NCBI GenBank assembly: GCA_019614645.1 | Contig: JABWDB010000005.1 | Location: forward strand, 9,394,001 to 9,458,000 | DNA length: 64,000 bases | DNA from: Stratiolaelaps scimitus | Lineage: Eukaryota > Arthropoda > Arachnida > Mesostigmata > Laelapidae | Direction of reading: 5' to 3' | In this document: positions 1 to 13,100 of the stretch, piece after piece | How positions within the stretch are numbered: position 1 is the first letter of the stretch | Layout of the letters: each line of letters opens with the position of its first letter | Notes under the pieces: model-generated | Told to the model about the DNA's origin: nothing | The model's database searches: none | The model's input: only the letters and a program-made list of their open reading frames with translations | Position numbers and translations under genes: made by a program

Positions 1-2443
1 GCGGGAGCTGTCGGGCGCCACCGCAACCGCTGCCGCGGTTACGGGTGCCGCCGCTGCCGCTGCGCCCGCAGTCGACGTCGTTGTCGTCGTAAAGGGTCCA
101 CCAGCAGCCGGCAAACCTCCGCGGCTCCGTCCCTCCACCGCCATCACTTGTTCACGCCATCGTCGTTTGCTGCTGTTGCGGCAGCCGCGGTGGCGGCTAC
201 GGCCGTGGCTGTTCGTCCCCGGCTGCTGTCTGTTCATTCGTTCGTTGCCTCTTGCTTGCTTCGTTCGCTTGTTCACTAGTTGGTTAGCTAGCGACCAGCT
301 GCCTGCTGGATGATGGCTGGTGTTCATAAGTGCTGCTGTTGTTGCTAGCAGTCGAGCGCTCCGTGCTCCTGGAGATCGTAACGCCCTCCACTGACCACAG
401 TTCAGAGGCACCCGTCACCCTCTGAGGAAGCGGTCACAGCGATCAGTGAACGAGACGAATCTACAGATGCAATAGCCAGGCTAGATGGTCATACAGACAG
501 AGAGAGACATAGCCAAAAAAAAAAAAAAAACAGTAGCTTCGTCGATCATATCGGTATCGAAACAACGAACGACTGCTGCTATCATTACTCCGAGGTTCAA
601 CTCCAGCGGGAGCACGAACGGCGGCTGCTGCTGCTGCGACTATTCTGCGAACGCAGACGTCTATGCTCTTCATGCATCATAATCATCTTCGCGTCACGCC
701 GAACTGAAATCTGCTCCACAGTGTGGCTGATCAATAAACAGCCAGCTCTGGCTCTGTTGCTGTTGTAGTTATCGGTTAGCGGTTAGTGCGTTCGTATTCA
801 TTCGAGTGCGAGATCTTGGAGACGTACAATGGATAGTGGGATCTACAAGATCACTGTGTATCGTCCGCTGTACAGCGATGGTCGCCACTTCTCTCAATGC
901 GTGTCTGCCAATCAGTGAGCGTCCAGTAAACGTCGAGTGGATTTTCTAGTGAGGAGAGCTGTCATACACTTGGCATACTATAAACGTTTCCGACAGGGCA
1001 CCACTAAGAGGCGACACTTCGAACCAGAATGAAATGCAGTTTCCAGCCTCTCGTATGCAGCTCACACAGATAGTTCATTGCGTTACCACTGCCGACACCG
1101 CCACAGTGGCGGTCAAAGCTGCACAGCTCGATAGTTCATTCCCCGGCTTGGTTCGACGGCAGTCAGGCACCGCACCAGCTGGGAGCAAGTAACTCCATAT
1201 AACTGTTGAAAATCAATGTGAGCAGCTGCTGTCCAACCCGTGTTTCATCACACACTCCTCGGTTGGCCTCTTGGCGCATATGGCTGTCCGTCGTTCAATC
1301 CTGGCCTATTGCTGGTGTCCCACATCGCGACAAGTGTTTTCCTACAGAAATAAACACACCACGGAGACGTAAGGTTGCAATACGTTGCACGTAGAGAACG
1401 CGCTTTTTTTTTCAGCATTACACATCCATAAATTCATAAACTGTCTCCCTGTTCGCCGATGATTTAAAACGGGGCATTAGTGTCCCTGCATGGAGAGTCT
1501 CGAATTAGTTCCTTATTGAGATTAAGAGAGAGACTGAGAGCCAGAGAGATCGCGAGAGGGTTCATCGGCGTCGCGTTACGACACGACAGCTGTATCCAGT
1601 GGTAACGCCAGCTGCGCAGAACATTCGCGCTTGTGCAGCTGGCGGAAAACAGACGACCATAGTGATCTGTCCCATCTACAGTACGTCTATCGATATCCAT
1701 CGGTCTTTATAGCATATGCGTGAACGTCGACTTGATGAAGTTGGGTGTCTCCGCGTCTATCGACGACGCTAACCAAACTCATTTGACTAGTATCCTGTGT
1801 GATCGCTTGTGACTCCCTTCTGCATCTGGCAGCTGTGTGCCTGTCTGTGTTTGACGACCCGACCGCTGCGCTGTTCCGGTGTGCTCCGTTTCGCACTTCG
1901 TCTCCCACGACGACATCCAGGGTCATCTACCTCCTGGTGTCATTCTTCGGGGGACGGCACTGGGTCCCTGGTCCCTGATTCTCCCAGAACACTTCATGTG
2001 CTGTCATGAGCAGCTTTCTGACACTATCTGAGGCAGAACAACGTCTTCTGTCTCATCATCGTCATTACCAGCGTCGTCCTCAACAACGGCACCAGTAGCC
2101 GCCGCCGCAGCAGCAAGGGCGAGAGTCAAGTGTCAACAAGGATTCGAAGTTTCAAGGTATCGGAGTCGAAATAGCGTCGTCTACGATGAACTAACATTGT
2201 TCTACGTCTCGGCGGACGTCTTAACGAGGATTAGAGAGCAGCCACCATCGAGAAAGGAGGAGACATGCACAACGATTTCGTCGTGTGATAAGATAACAGT
2301 GACAACAAGGAACAACCGGTCATAGCTGTACATAGCAAGGGTAGACAGCCAACGCATACTGCTAATGCGATAGGATCGAACGGTGGCAATAACGGGAACA
2401 GCAACGAAGGAGAACAGGCCGCAGGGCAACAAGTTGCGTTTAC
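1..2443. other. CpG- and trinucleotide-rich 5' leader/promoter-like block
   Basis: No convincing protein-coding gene is visible. The first 300 bases are very CpG-rich with many GCC/GCT/CGT repeats, and similar CAG/GCC-rich stretches recur near 610-640 and 2090-2130. Short open frames occur on both strands but lack coding character. The block ends at the ATG of a Gln-rich exon, so a promoter plus long 5' untranslated leader for that exon is the simplest reading. This is inference from composition and position; no TATA box or defined start site was identified. Confidence 0.4.
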
Positions 2444-2945
2444 ATGAAAATGAATTGGAACGCGTCCGATGGAGGTGGAACCAATGGGGGTATGCCCACG
2501 GTATCCGTGTCAATTTCGGGCCAGGGAGCGATTGGCCGAGGGCTGCAGCTTGCCAACGCCACTGTCCATCTGAATGGATCTTTTGGGGGGCTCTCGACAG
2601 GCCGAGGGACACAAGTGCAAGGGACTCAGGGAACGTTTCGACCACCCGTGCAACAGCTGCATTTACATCAACAACAACAGCAGCAGCAGCAGCAACAACA
2701 ACAATCGTATCAGCAACCCCAGCATCAGAATCAACAAACGCATCAAGCAGTGCTACAGCAACAGATGACAACGGCGACTGGCGGGCAAATGTCATCTCTA
2801 TCTCAGCAGATGGGCCCTAGTGGGGGAACCGTGGTACGCCCTGGTGGTATCTCTGGCCAGGTTAACCAGCAGCAGCAGCAGCAACAACAACAGCAGAATC
2901 AAGGAGGGCTGTACGGGGAGCCAACACTACTTAGTCTACTTACGT
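2444..2945 (+). CDS. Gln-rich N-terminal exon, possible first coding exon of MED15-A
   Basis: An open frame begins with two close Met codons (MKMNWNASDGGG) and runs through a Gly/Ser/Thr-rich stretch into two polyglutamine runs of mixed CAG/CAA codons (about residues 75-87 and 145-155). The frame stops at 2972-2974. A possible donor (GTATGT) at 2946 would end the exon in phase 1, and joining to the phase-1 acceptor of the MED15-A exon at 5326 keeps the frame open (about 744 residues in total). Gln-rich segments are typical of MED15, but in the family they lie after the KIX domain, and no KIX is seen here. It may therefore be an alternative N-terminus of MED15-A or an exon of an unrelated gene. 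I do not recognise the sequence outside the Gln runs. Confidence 0.4.
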
Positions 2946-5325
2946 GTATGTGTACTAAGCACTATTTGGAGTGATTATTTTCTATGATATGCATAATTGC
3001 GTTGGTGATGGGTTATTTTCGATTAAGATAACGATTATTATTGTTATGATTATTTTTATCACCTTATACCTACGAAAATTGGCGAATATTGATTGAAAAA
3101 TGAGATGCGCAGGTACACGGGTTCGATGCCAATGTCGAAACTCTACCGTGAACGTTGAACTTTGGCTGAGAGTCTGCCGGCAACAAAAATTTATTTTGGA
3201 CTGTAGTCGTGACCAAATTATGAATATGAGCTCGTGGGGATCATTAGTGAAGAGAACCACGGACGCTGGAACAACACTAATGACAATGGCACAGGAAACG
3301 GCTAACCAAATTATATTTGTAAAATTACTCCAAATATCTCCGGCTCGCAATTTAAACTGTCCGTTGCTAATTTGCAAAAATTAGGCCAGCCCCGACACGG
3401 ATCGTTGAACTCGAGATATACCTATAATACTAATTAGCAAATTTGTTAATCTATCTATTCTTTATTGTTGCTACCGTTCTCTGTATTCTGATCATGTCAT
3501 TTGTCATTTATAATGAATTTTGTTTCTCTCCCGCGAAGCAATCATCCTTCCTAAGCCTCGAAGATCCGGTGACAAATGTATTCCACCAATGCAAGTCTCA
3601 AATGCAAATGAGGGTGCTATTATATATTGTTGCCTACATGCTTATGCTGAATCCTGCCGATCCGTGTATCATGAAGCATATTTCGAACGTTGTGCAACAC
3701 TGCTATATTTCAATGAGACGTCAGTTTAGGACGGCACCAGTAAAATCGTCAGCAAGCTTGTCCATCTTCTACAAGCAGCGGCCAAGTACAGGTGGTGCGT
3801 TGCGTTGTGTCCAATTCAGGTCACTGAACGAACCGAGGTGAACGCACGGAGCTGATTTAGTCTCAGCGCTAAATTCAAATTTCCATTTCAAATCAATCGT
3901 CGCCGCCGCCGTCCTGTGGCGATCTCAGTTCCGTTCGAGTATCGTTCCCAACCGCTGTAAAGACCACGCATAACGTGGCTAGACGTTCCAGCCGTGGTGG
4001 TTATCGCGGTGCGCCACTCACTGTGGCTATTGACTGCTACTGTTACCGTTGTAACTGGTTCTGTTGTTGCTACTGCCGTTACCGCCGTCGTCGTTGTAGC
4101 TCTATTTATGTACTTCAACGCGACGACCACAAACGCCACCAGCGTCCATATGCGCACGCCGTTGTAACGATCGAGATTAGACAACGCGCGCGCGCGCGCG
4201 CCGTTGGCAGGTGGTCGCTCGCTTGTTGCTCGACACCGCCACCAACTCCGTGTCGCTGCGCGGTCCCCCTTTATCCTGCCGTGCCCTGCTTCGTGACACG
4301 ATAGCGACGAAAATACAAGGCTTTCAATGCAAGGGGTTACGTGTGACTATCCTCAGCGAGTCCACCGCTGAAATTGCTCTACCTCTTGATATGACATGAC
4401 AGGCAAACAGACCGCTAGACAGATAAATATAATAGCTATTACATAGATCCAATAACTGGCGGCGTTGACCAGCGCTTCTCAGTGGATGGGTCGACAACAC
4501 CACGGGCGAACACTAAATGATCACATTCACACTAAACATCATTCGCACGCCTTTGAGAAATATCCCCCCCCCCCCGTAGAGTTCCTAAAAATGCGTTGCT
4601 AGTCCTTCGTATCAAATTTGTGTTCTACTTATTTTCATACTATCTGATGATTTCTGTTGCTGCTGTTGCCACGGAGGGAAGGCCGTCCCAGTCGGTGTCT
4701 GTGAAGCCATTCTTTGTTTTGGGCGATTCTCATTTGGTGGAATCTATCGACACGAAACTAGTTTAATTAAAAGGTGCGATGTTTGTTCGCGTATGATACT
4801 AAATAATGCTTAATTTATTTTTATTTTCCTCTCACTCTCTCTCTCTCTCTCCCTGTCCTTATACTTGGAGAAAGCGCCGTGGTTGGTCAAGCCGTTGGCT
4901 ATTCCCTTTAGTGGGAGTTGATCATCGAATGTTTACGATGTGACCGTTGCTGAGTTGGGTTTTTAGTCGACAATCGTTACGTCTTAGCTTGCTCGAAAAT
5001 TGAGCTAGTTTATTTCTTTATAACATATGCGTTAATTGTATGCTATATTTAGCGACGCACGCAGATGATATCGTGTTTCGGACAAGCTACAAAACGGAAT
5101 AACGTGCATTTGAGGCAAAAGGTTGATGCTACGGTGAACAGAGGATTTGAAGCAGGGCTTTGACCCGACAAAATCGTCGGGTCGGAGACCAAGGCTTCGC
5201 TATTCTACTGAAAAAGGTAGAAATATCTATTGATAAGAGACATCCACTTCGGCTCGTTATACTCTGTAGAATTGGTGACAGAATTGTTAACTTATGTAAC
5301 AACGGTGTAAATGTCTGCACTACAG

Positions 5326-8300
5326 ATCCGAAAAAGAATCCCGGTGCTGTCGGCGCCCCGGGTCAAGGGCCCGCATCCGGGGCTCCTGGGGGTGTTGGCC
5401 ATGGAGGACCTCCAAGCGGACCTGATCCCATGATGGCTCTGCAGACAATGACGAGCCAGCAGCAGCAGCAGCAAGGTCCACCTGCAATGGCCGGAGGAGC
5501 CATGGGCAGCGGCCCTATGGTCGGCGGTCCTATGGGCGGTGTTCCTATGGGCGGAGGCCCAATGGGCCCTGGACAAATGAGAGGTGGCCCCATGCCTGGC
5601 GGGTCAATGGGCGGCCCCACTGACATGATGCAAGCTCAACCTCAACAGAACAACCCTCAGCAACCGAATGGTACTGGTGGGCTTAACCCAATGGCGATGC
5701 AAACACCACGGCCGATGATGATAAACCAAGGTGGCCTGATCAACCCGGTCATGATGAACCAACAGATGGGTGGTAACACAAGAGCGCCTCAACCTGGCGG
5801 CTGTATCGGACCCGGCCAAGGCATGATGGTCATGGGTGGGCCACCGCAAGCTAATATGATAAGACCGCAGATGGCTTCGCAGCAATCTCAGAATACCATG
5901 GTAAGTACAGGTAAGGAGCACGCATATATGTGCCATTTATGATATGCAATAGATGTTTTTTTATATACTTTTAATACTCCTATAATCCCATGGTACTAGT
6001 CGCTGAAGGGCCGGGCTATAAGAAGAGTGGGCTTCAAAAGAGGGTTTAGTAGGTAGATCTGCTACAATCAGGTTGAAGTCCTCCAGTATACACGCTAATA
6101 AATATTAAATGAGGCGAGGTCTACATGAGCATCCTCCGCCATCATATATATATATATATATATATATTTGATGGCGATATATATATGTGTATATAAACAG
6201 CATTCTACCTAGACAATTGGACTACGAGTCTAAGAATCTTACAAATTTTCTTACTATAACATTTTCATCTTCTGCGAATACAGGCTGGCATATCGAATTC
6301 GCAGTGCTTAGCCGTTACAAGCTTGATAGAAGGATAACATCTACTGATGCATACTAATAATGACGTCTATTGTGTTCTGGCCATATTTTCACGCGTTGTC
6401 AACAGGTCGCGAACCAGGGCGCAGTACAATCACCTATGGGCGGCCCGCTATCCAAGTGAGTGTCAAGAATCGAAGAAACGGCGAAGACTAATGCACGCAA
6501 TAGTCCATACAGAAAAATATTACGTAGGCGTTCTCTGATCCGCGTAGCATTGCTAACTGCAATAATATATATATATGTTGTCTTGTTCTAATATATATAT
6601 ATATATATATATATTAAAACCTTATCAGTAAATAAACAATCGGCGCAACGGTCCGTCTTATCTTCCTCTACGACCTACCTCAAAATAGGAAGTCGATCTT
6701 GCTTCATTCGACCATTGTGCCCATAACAGTAGTCGCATTTACTCGTTGTTCGTGTAGGGGAAGACTTTGTCTAAGATCTACGTACCTACGCTTATCTTCG
6801 GACTCCTTTTCAAGCCGATCACATAGTCTCTGAAAGAGTAGGTGGCGTCGATGAAGTGCCCCGAATGCAATCAATCATTAAAAAAGATAATAACATATCT
6901 GTATGCGTGTGTCTTGATGTCATACCTTATTCGTTTCACAGTCAAATGACGGGATCATCACCAGCCGGGTACGCGCATTCACCATCGCCGGTGGGCGTCG
7001 GAGGTCAGGGAGGCTACCTCCGCGGGGGGCAGGTTGGCGCCCCTTCACCAGGGTCCGCTCTCAATACCCCTATCGGATCGGTTGCTTCTCCCGCCGCCCA
7101 GCATCCTCAGCAGCATCCACAGAAGCAAACACAGCAGCCCTCGGGTAATGTTCCCGGTCGCAGCGCCGCTGAGGAGCAGGTCTATCTCGATAAGCTCAAG
7201 CAGCTAAGTAAGTACATTGAACCGCTACGCCGAATGATCGCCCGAATAGACAAGGACGAAGACCGCCAGAAAGACCTGATCAGGATGAGATCGCTGCTGG
7301 ATATTCTATCGGATAGCAATCGCCGATGCCCGATGGAGGTCCTCCTCAAGTGTGAGGGCGTACTCGAGAAACTTGACCTTGGTCCGTCCATACCACGGGA
7401 TCATATCGGCCATGTGCCCTCGGTGTCGTCGATGGCTCGCCTACAAAACGACAACCTCTGGCAGCCGTTACTCGACGCAATCAACGCGAACATTAAGAGT
7501 CCCATGTTTAATCACACACTGCAGCGCGTCTTCGGCCCGCCGATCACGATGTTGACGGGGGCGGCGTATTTTCGTACCGCGCCCTCACCGCCCCTGGCTT
7601 CATCGCCGCCAACCAAACGACGTCGAACGCCTGGCGACGACTCGGCCGAGATTCCTGATGTTCTTCAAGGCGAAATCGCACACCTCGATCAGCGGTTCAA
7701 GGTGCAGCTTGACCCGGTTCAGCACAGCGGCTGTCGCACCGTCAACCTTATTTGTCAATTAGGTAAGCATGGAAAATCGTTGAGCAAAAAAATAGTTCGG
7801 CCCTGTTATCTAATAGTAAGGCACAGTCGGTTGGTGCTGAAAATTGGTGACAAATATTGTCATCATGTAATCGTAAACTGCCGCTTTCATTGTTGTTCGT
7901 CTATTTCGTGATGAAACAATGTTCTCCCCTTGAAATACGTACTAGTTTACCGGTTTCCTACGCAGGCTACACTGAGATAGTTCCTTGCCGATCGCTCCCC
8001 GTGATATGAATGAATTCTAACTGTGTGTGCCTTTTAATTCTCTCTGTTACATCCGTCATGCTCACCCGATGTTCGCTGTTGCCATTCAACTTTAGACGAC
8101 AAGACTCTGCCGTGCGTCCCGCCAATATCGGTCGCCGTCCCTGAAAACTACCCGGATCACCCGCCGCGTTGCAACGCCAACCGGGCTCAATACGCGAGCA
8201 CGGCGTTCCTGTCCGACGTGTTGGACTCGCTTAGCTTACATCTGGACAAGATGCCATCGCAATATTCAATCACATCGCTGCTCGACACCTGGGAGATGTG

Positions 8301-8382
8301 CGTCCGCCAGATGTGCAGCAGCGGAAACAGCAACACCGGGAATACCCAAATGGCTAGACAACAGCGAGTGATCTCTTCCTAG
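5326..8382 (+). CDS. MED15: MED15-A: Mediator tail subunit 15 paralogue without a visible KIX domain
   Basis: MED15 is a Mediator tail-module subunit that links DNA-bound activators to RNA polymerase II. Four exons read cleanly: 5326-5900 (Gly/Met/Pro/Gln linker beginning PKKNPG), 6406-5-base-phased 50-nt exon 6406-6455, 6942-7762, and 8096-8382 ending at TAG. All junctions are GT..AG and phases agree (0, 2, 1). The third exon carries the family signature YLDKLKQLSKYIEPLRRMI followed by the RCPMEVLLKCEGVLEKL block, and the C-terminus contains QLDDKTLPCVPP and LLDTWEMCVRQMC, all matching the conserved MED15 C-terminal region that anchors it in Mediator. The upstream side is odd. In MED15-B the equivalent of the 5326 exon follows the KIX exons directly, but 2975-5325 shows no KIX exons. 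No stop or frameshift suggests a pseudogene. The true N-terminus is unresolved. Confidence 0.85.
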
Positions 8383-8878
8383 ATAGAATCAAATCATAGG
8401 AAGTCCTAACTTTGGACAGTGACGACGACGACAACGTTGATTCGTTCTGAAGGTCGATGTTGGCTCGTTCTTTCGAAGCAAAAAATACCCTTGACGTGAT
8501 GGGGAATCGCGGTCGAAGCAGCGCCAGTGAGACTGGCTTCGTCTACTGTACATAATGTACATTTGCAATGTGTCAAAAGGCTTGAAAAACCAGAAAATGC
8601 CTTGGCAGTGACAAGATTTTGCGTTTCGCAGGAAGCACTTTTCTATATTAGCCGCAACGAAATCATGTCATCGAGATACCGGTGCAATTGGCCGCTCGGA
8701 TTCAGCTGTGCTCATTCTGTCTCATATCCCGGTTTCCTGCTGTCACGCATTTTTGCGAGCGAATCATTCGCGATAAAGGCCCATCGCAGACGCAACGACT
8801 CTGGTCATTATTGAACACACGGTATATACTTTTTTTTTTATTTGTCTAGGCTATATCCATGTGTACACTATATATGTA

Positions 8879-8884
8879 AATAAA
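8879..8884 (+). terminator. Candidate poly(A) signal of MED15-A
   Basis: AATAAA lies about 500 bases after the MED15-A stop codon, the first plus-strand canonical hexamer I noticed downstream. It is assigned by position only. Confidence 0.45.
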
Positions 8885-9238
8885 TTGTAGAAAACAAGGA
8901 AACACCCAGTGCGAACGGATCCACGTCGTTTTGCAATGGATCGAATACCCGTGGAATTATGTATGATCTACGAAATTCAACAAAACATGAACGTGGTCGC
9001 TACCGCTAGATAAAGCTATTCATTTCCAGGCTTCACGCAGGCAGGTGTATACTTAATTGAGTTGAGCTCACGCATGGACGTACGCACGACGAAACGACTG
9101 TATAGGCTCCATCACCGGATTAGAAAAATCATGCAAACGTGCGAACATTCATACAGTTATGTGGAAAAGAGAACAAGTTACCGTAGTCAATCTCTAGGTC
9201 ACCCCACGTCTTGGATACGTTTGCTGTTGACCGTGTTT

Positions 9239-9286
9239 TAACGTAAGTTACGTAAATTTAACGTAATTAACGTAAGTTAACGTAAA
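9239..9286. repeat. Short ACGTAA tandem/palindromic repeat
   Basis: Five ACGTAA units occur within 48 bases, spaced by TT/ATTT/TT spacers, giving local palindromes such as TTAACGTAAGTTAACG. There is no coding context. It could be a simple repeat or a cluster of binding sites. Confidence 0.6.
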
Positions 9287-9695
9287 CCTCGTTGAAGCTA
9301 CAGTTGAAAAAGCTGCATCAACTGTATGTCTCATACCTGATGTGAGACGAAAATAAATTAGCTAATAACGGAAGATGTAATGGCATATATGGCGCACGAT
9401 ATGATTCGTGCTTGGTCTAACTGGTATGATATAGTACAATGTCACAAATAAAATCGTGAATATTGGATGTTAGTTTTTTATCGCAATATTGCTGCGGGCC
9501 ACCGACGCTGTGGACAGAACAATGCAGTACTGTACGCAGCACAGAGCGGTGACGTGATAGGCAATGAGCTATTAAGAGGATGAGTGTTCTCTTTTTGACA
9601 ATCGTGTTCTTTCCTGCATTTGTATGAACGTAATTATTATTATTGTTACGAGGATATAACAAAGACATTCCTAGACCGCGCACAACAACCATTTC

Positions 9696-9728
<33 letters not shown>

Positions 9729-10069
9729 AGATAGAAACAGAGAGACTGATAGCGGCACCAAGCGCTGTTAATCGTATTTGCTTCTGGCGAAGGACACACG
9801 AATGGTCATATTTATGATCATTTCTTGTAAAAGCGGCAGCAGAAGCAGCATCAGGACAAAAGACAAGAGGTACAAGAATAACAGCAGAAATAGCAAATGT
9901 AACAAAGCCTAACGGGATGTTAAGTGTGGTTGAAATGACAAGGTTCGCAATAAATTAATAAGATTGGACCGAATTGTGTGGTCACAAAACGAAATTGAAT
10001 GCGTGCGCTGCTCACTCGATTTAATTATGATATATTCATAGCTGCTTATATACCTATAGTATCTACATA

Positions 10070-10141
10070 ACCTAAAGGTTAAGAGCTGAGGCCTGTCAGA
10101 TAGGGGAACAGCTGAGGATCAGCACGAAAAACAATTATTAT
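10070..10141 (+). mobile_element. Short retroposon copy 1 (72 bp) with 13 bp TSD
   Basis: The insert contains the shared core CTAAAGGTTAAGAGCTGAGG, the motif GTCAGATAGGGGAACAGCTG, and ends CGAAAAACAATTATTATT. It is flanked by the perfect direct repeat TAGTATCTACATA at 10057-10069 and 10142-10154. Three further copies lie at 41059, 51911 and 58585. The direct repeats of varying sequence, variable 5' ends and A/T-rich (ATT)n tail are hallmarks of target-primed retroposition. It may be the 3' end of a LINE or a SINE. Confidence 0.75.
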
Positions 10142-13100
10142 TAGTATCTACATATGTATTACGCAGGCCTATAGTGTATTCAGCGTATAGCAATCTACTA
10201 TAGGAGTCCAATAACGATCGTTAAACGTAGCAGCTTTTTTCACGTTTAAGACATTTCAGAGTCGAAAACAACTGTTTGGATAGATTGCCCTCACTTGTCT
10301 ATCATCGTGGATAGGAAATTCGGGGCCGCTTTTGGGATCCGTCACTCAGAGGGCCTCATGCGAGAGCAATTGTGGTCTCGGAGTACCGTCGGTAGCATGC
10401 AGGAGGACCTGCCTGGCTATATATATATATATATATATATCGCAGGTTCAAATCTTCTTGCTGTGGCCAGCCTCAGTAGGAGGAGTGGATGATTCATCGT
10501 TCCACCGCTTATCGTAATAACCCCATAAGGATTAGAGCAAAGATTTGCTCGATGGGAAAACGGTAGTGCTAACGTCGGGCGTTGGGCACGACCTGGAAGG
10601 AAATCACCAACCAGAACAATTGGGCTGTCACTGTATGGCTGCCCGACTGATTAGATACAAAATTCGATGGGGGGGGGTCTCGTCTGGTGAAACCAAACTG
10701 AGCCAGTCGCCCGTCGCTGCGAAAGCCCCTATCTTGTGAGGGGATAATTCCGCTTGTAATCGCTTCAGCTTACGTCTTGCTAATGTTCGTTGGTTTCTTT
10801 GCCCGCAATCTACGGGAGCACGACCTTTGGAGATCATTGAAGCAATTTAGGACTGTGCACGATGGTGCTCAAACGAACATGGTGTGAATAAGTGGTATCG
10901 ATTATACACTTCTTGGCTGAATGTCCTTGGCTATTTGCAAAATAGAACCAATTGCACGTGGCTCTAACGGCCCCCGATTTGTTAAGGCTAATTTGTGTTG
11001 GAATCTTCGTTCAAATTTGACGAAATGACGATGGTAAAATGGAGTGCGTATTTTTGAAACTGTAATCGAGTACTTTCAATTTGCTCTAGTGCCGCACTAA
11101 AATCAGGATATCAGCCTGGGTGATGCCACACCCGAATCAGTTTGAGGAAGGTGAGATAAAAAAGAAAAAAAAAGAGATGCAATTAGCACAAAATTCCGGC
11201 TATCAAGAATACATGAATAGCGCAGATTCGGGTCCCGCGACCTGGTGCGAACATATAAAACAACTTAAGCATTGTAAAAATTGCAGCTCCTTTAATAAAT
11301 CAATAAACCCTTCGCGTTATTGACTCGTGTCGGTATTCAATTCATCATCTCCACTCAATAAATTTTATAGCAATATAAACACATGGTATGCTGTATGATT
11401 CTATGTTCAAACCGCGCAAGCTTCTTCTCACAGAGCTGAAACCACTCACGATCTCCACATTACACAATGGACAGAACCAATCAACAAAACATAACTGCTA
11501 GCCATTACAAGTTATGAACCACGAACAGTGGGAAAAATGCTCACGACATTTATAACAATAGTGGGACCACCGCTTAGACAAATCGCGCTTATGCCATTGC
11601 CTATCAGCATCGCTGAAATTCTTATTAGTTGCCTTCCGTTGTCAGTCCAGCTGGATTCAACCTTTTTCGTGCTACAATATATTTGTTTAGTTAGCACTTG
11701 AATCGAAATACTATTATTAAAAGCAGCATTATGTACTCCACAAGCTTCTCCGCCGAACACTCGTGCGTAGCACTTCTCGCTTTTTCTATTTTTTCGCCCT
11801 TCAAACGTTGACATATTTCCTGCCAAGTATCCTACACCATGCGGCCGAAATACGTCGCCCGGATCGCCCTGAGCGGTACCGATCCGGTTTCCCGATCGGC
11901 CGTCAACCAGCCCGCACGTTCGTTTGCCGCTTGAAGAGGCGCAGAATTCGTCCATTCGCTTGTCGCTGTTGTTCTCCTTGTCAGGCAGTCTGATTTGCTG
12001 CTGTTGCTGCTGCTGCTGCTGCTGGTGTCGGCTGTCCGAGCAGCGATTGCGAGTGTATGAGCGAGTATCAACCTCCATGTGCGTGAGTGTGCCTGTGTTG
12101 TGGATGGTTGTCTGTGCTGCTCGCATCCTCTCATCTGTCACCGTCCTGGAACAGCCGTGGGCCAGCAGTGCTGCTAGTCTCTCCAGTGCAGAGTGCACAC
12201 CCGAACGGATGGTTCGATTACATTGATGGTGGCTGGGGAAGAAAGTGTGCCCCTGTTTTTTATGTTCATCTCGATACGGGTGCCGAAACGATTTCGGCTC
12301 TCGTCTACTCGTGGGTGTAAGTATCGTAGTATCGCAGTTGAGCGTTTCGTTGACGTGAACGCGTTTTGCCGACGTCTGTTCGAGATATCGACGGATGTGT
12401 CTCTCTCTTTGGGAGTGTGTCCGTGTGGATGTGTGCGCCTGTGTTGTGTGTGTGTGGGTGTATGAGAGAGTGCTGCATGTGTTGGAACGTGCAGAGGATG
12501 GCGCAAAAAGTTGCTGCTTTTCTCAAATTGTCAGGTAACCAAAAGCTCGTTCAATGCAGCAGCGATACAGCAGTCGTAAGGGGTCTCTAGCGATTTTGTC
12601 CGCATGTTGCCCGAATGCGAGTCTTGCGATGGTACTCATTTCGCTGGCAAGTGGTAACAATTAACAGTGTTCTATTTGTCGTTGGCACACCTGTCTTTTG
12701 TGATTTCTTCTGCTCGTAATCGCCCCACCATTGGATGAAAGTCACGTAACAACAATTTTCGACCACATCAGCGTTGATATGATACATGTGATCGTTTGTT
12801 ATGTGCTTCATTTCGAGCGGCGAAGAGGTTGATTGTACAATAGAAGGCATATACACCCGCACTTACTTTTATTTGGTGTCCGCCTGCTCTATCCAATATG
12901 TCCCTTGGGAGCGCTCTATCTCTCTCTCTCCATCTCTCTATCTCTCTTAGTGTCTCTGTTACGAGAATCTACTGAAGCCGCAGTTTAGTTCGTTTCGATG
13001 AAGACATTCAAAAATTAGGCTTTAAATTTGACCGCATTATCTCACTGGCCATATACACTCGCACACTCTACATACTAGGGTCTATTGCTAGTATCACATG

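Noticed and set aside
3520..3729. A frame with REAII followed by a 28-residue stretch that superficially resembles KIX exon 2, which would give MED15-A its KIX
   Set aside because: Only the EAI triplet aligns; the SPN and EMEN motifs are missing, no 88-nt exon with correct phases is present, and no matching exon 1 or exon 3 lies nearby.
11512..12198. 228-codon minus-strand open frame with a polyglutamine run
   Set aside because: The Gln run is the reverse of a CTG repeat, the rest has no coding character or family resemblance, and the region better fits a 5' leader of the plus-strand KIX gene.
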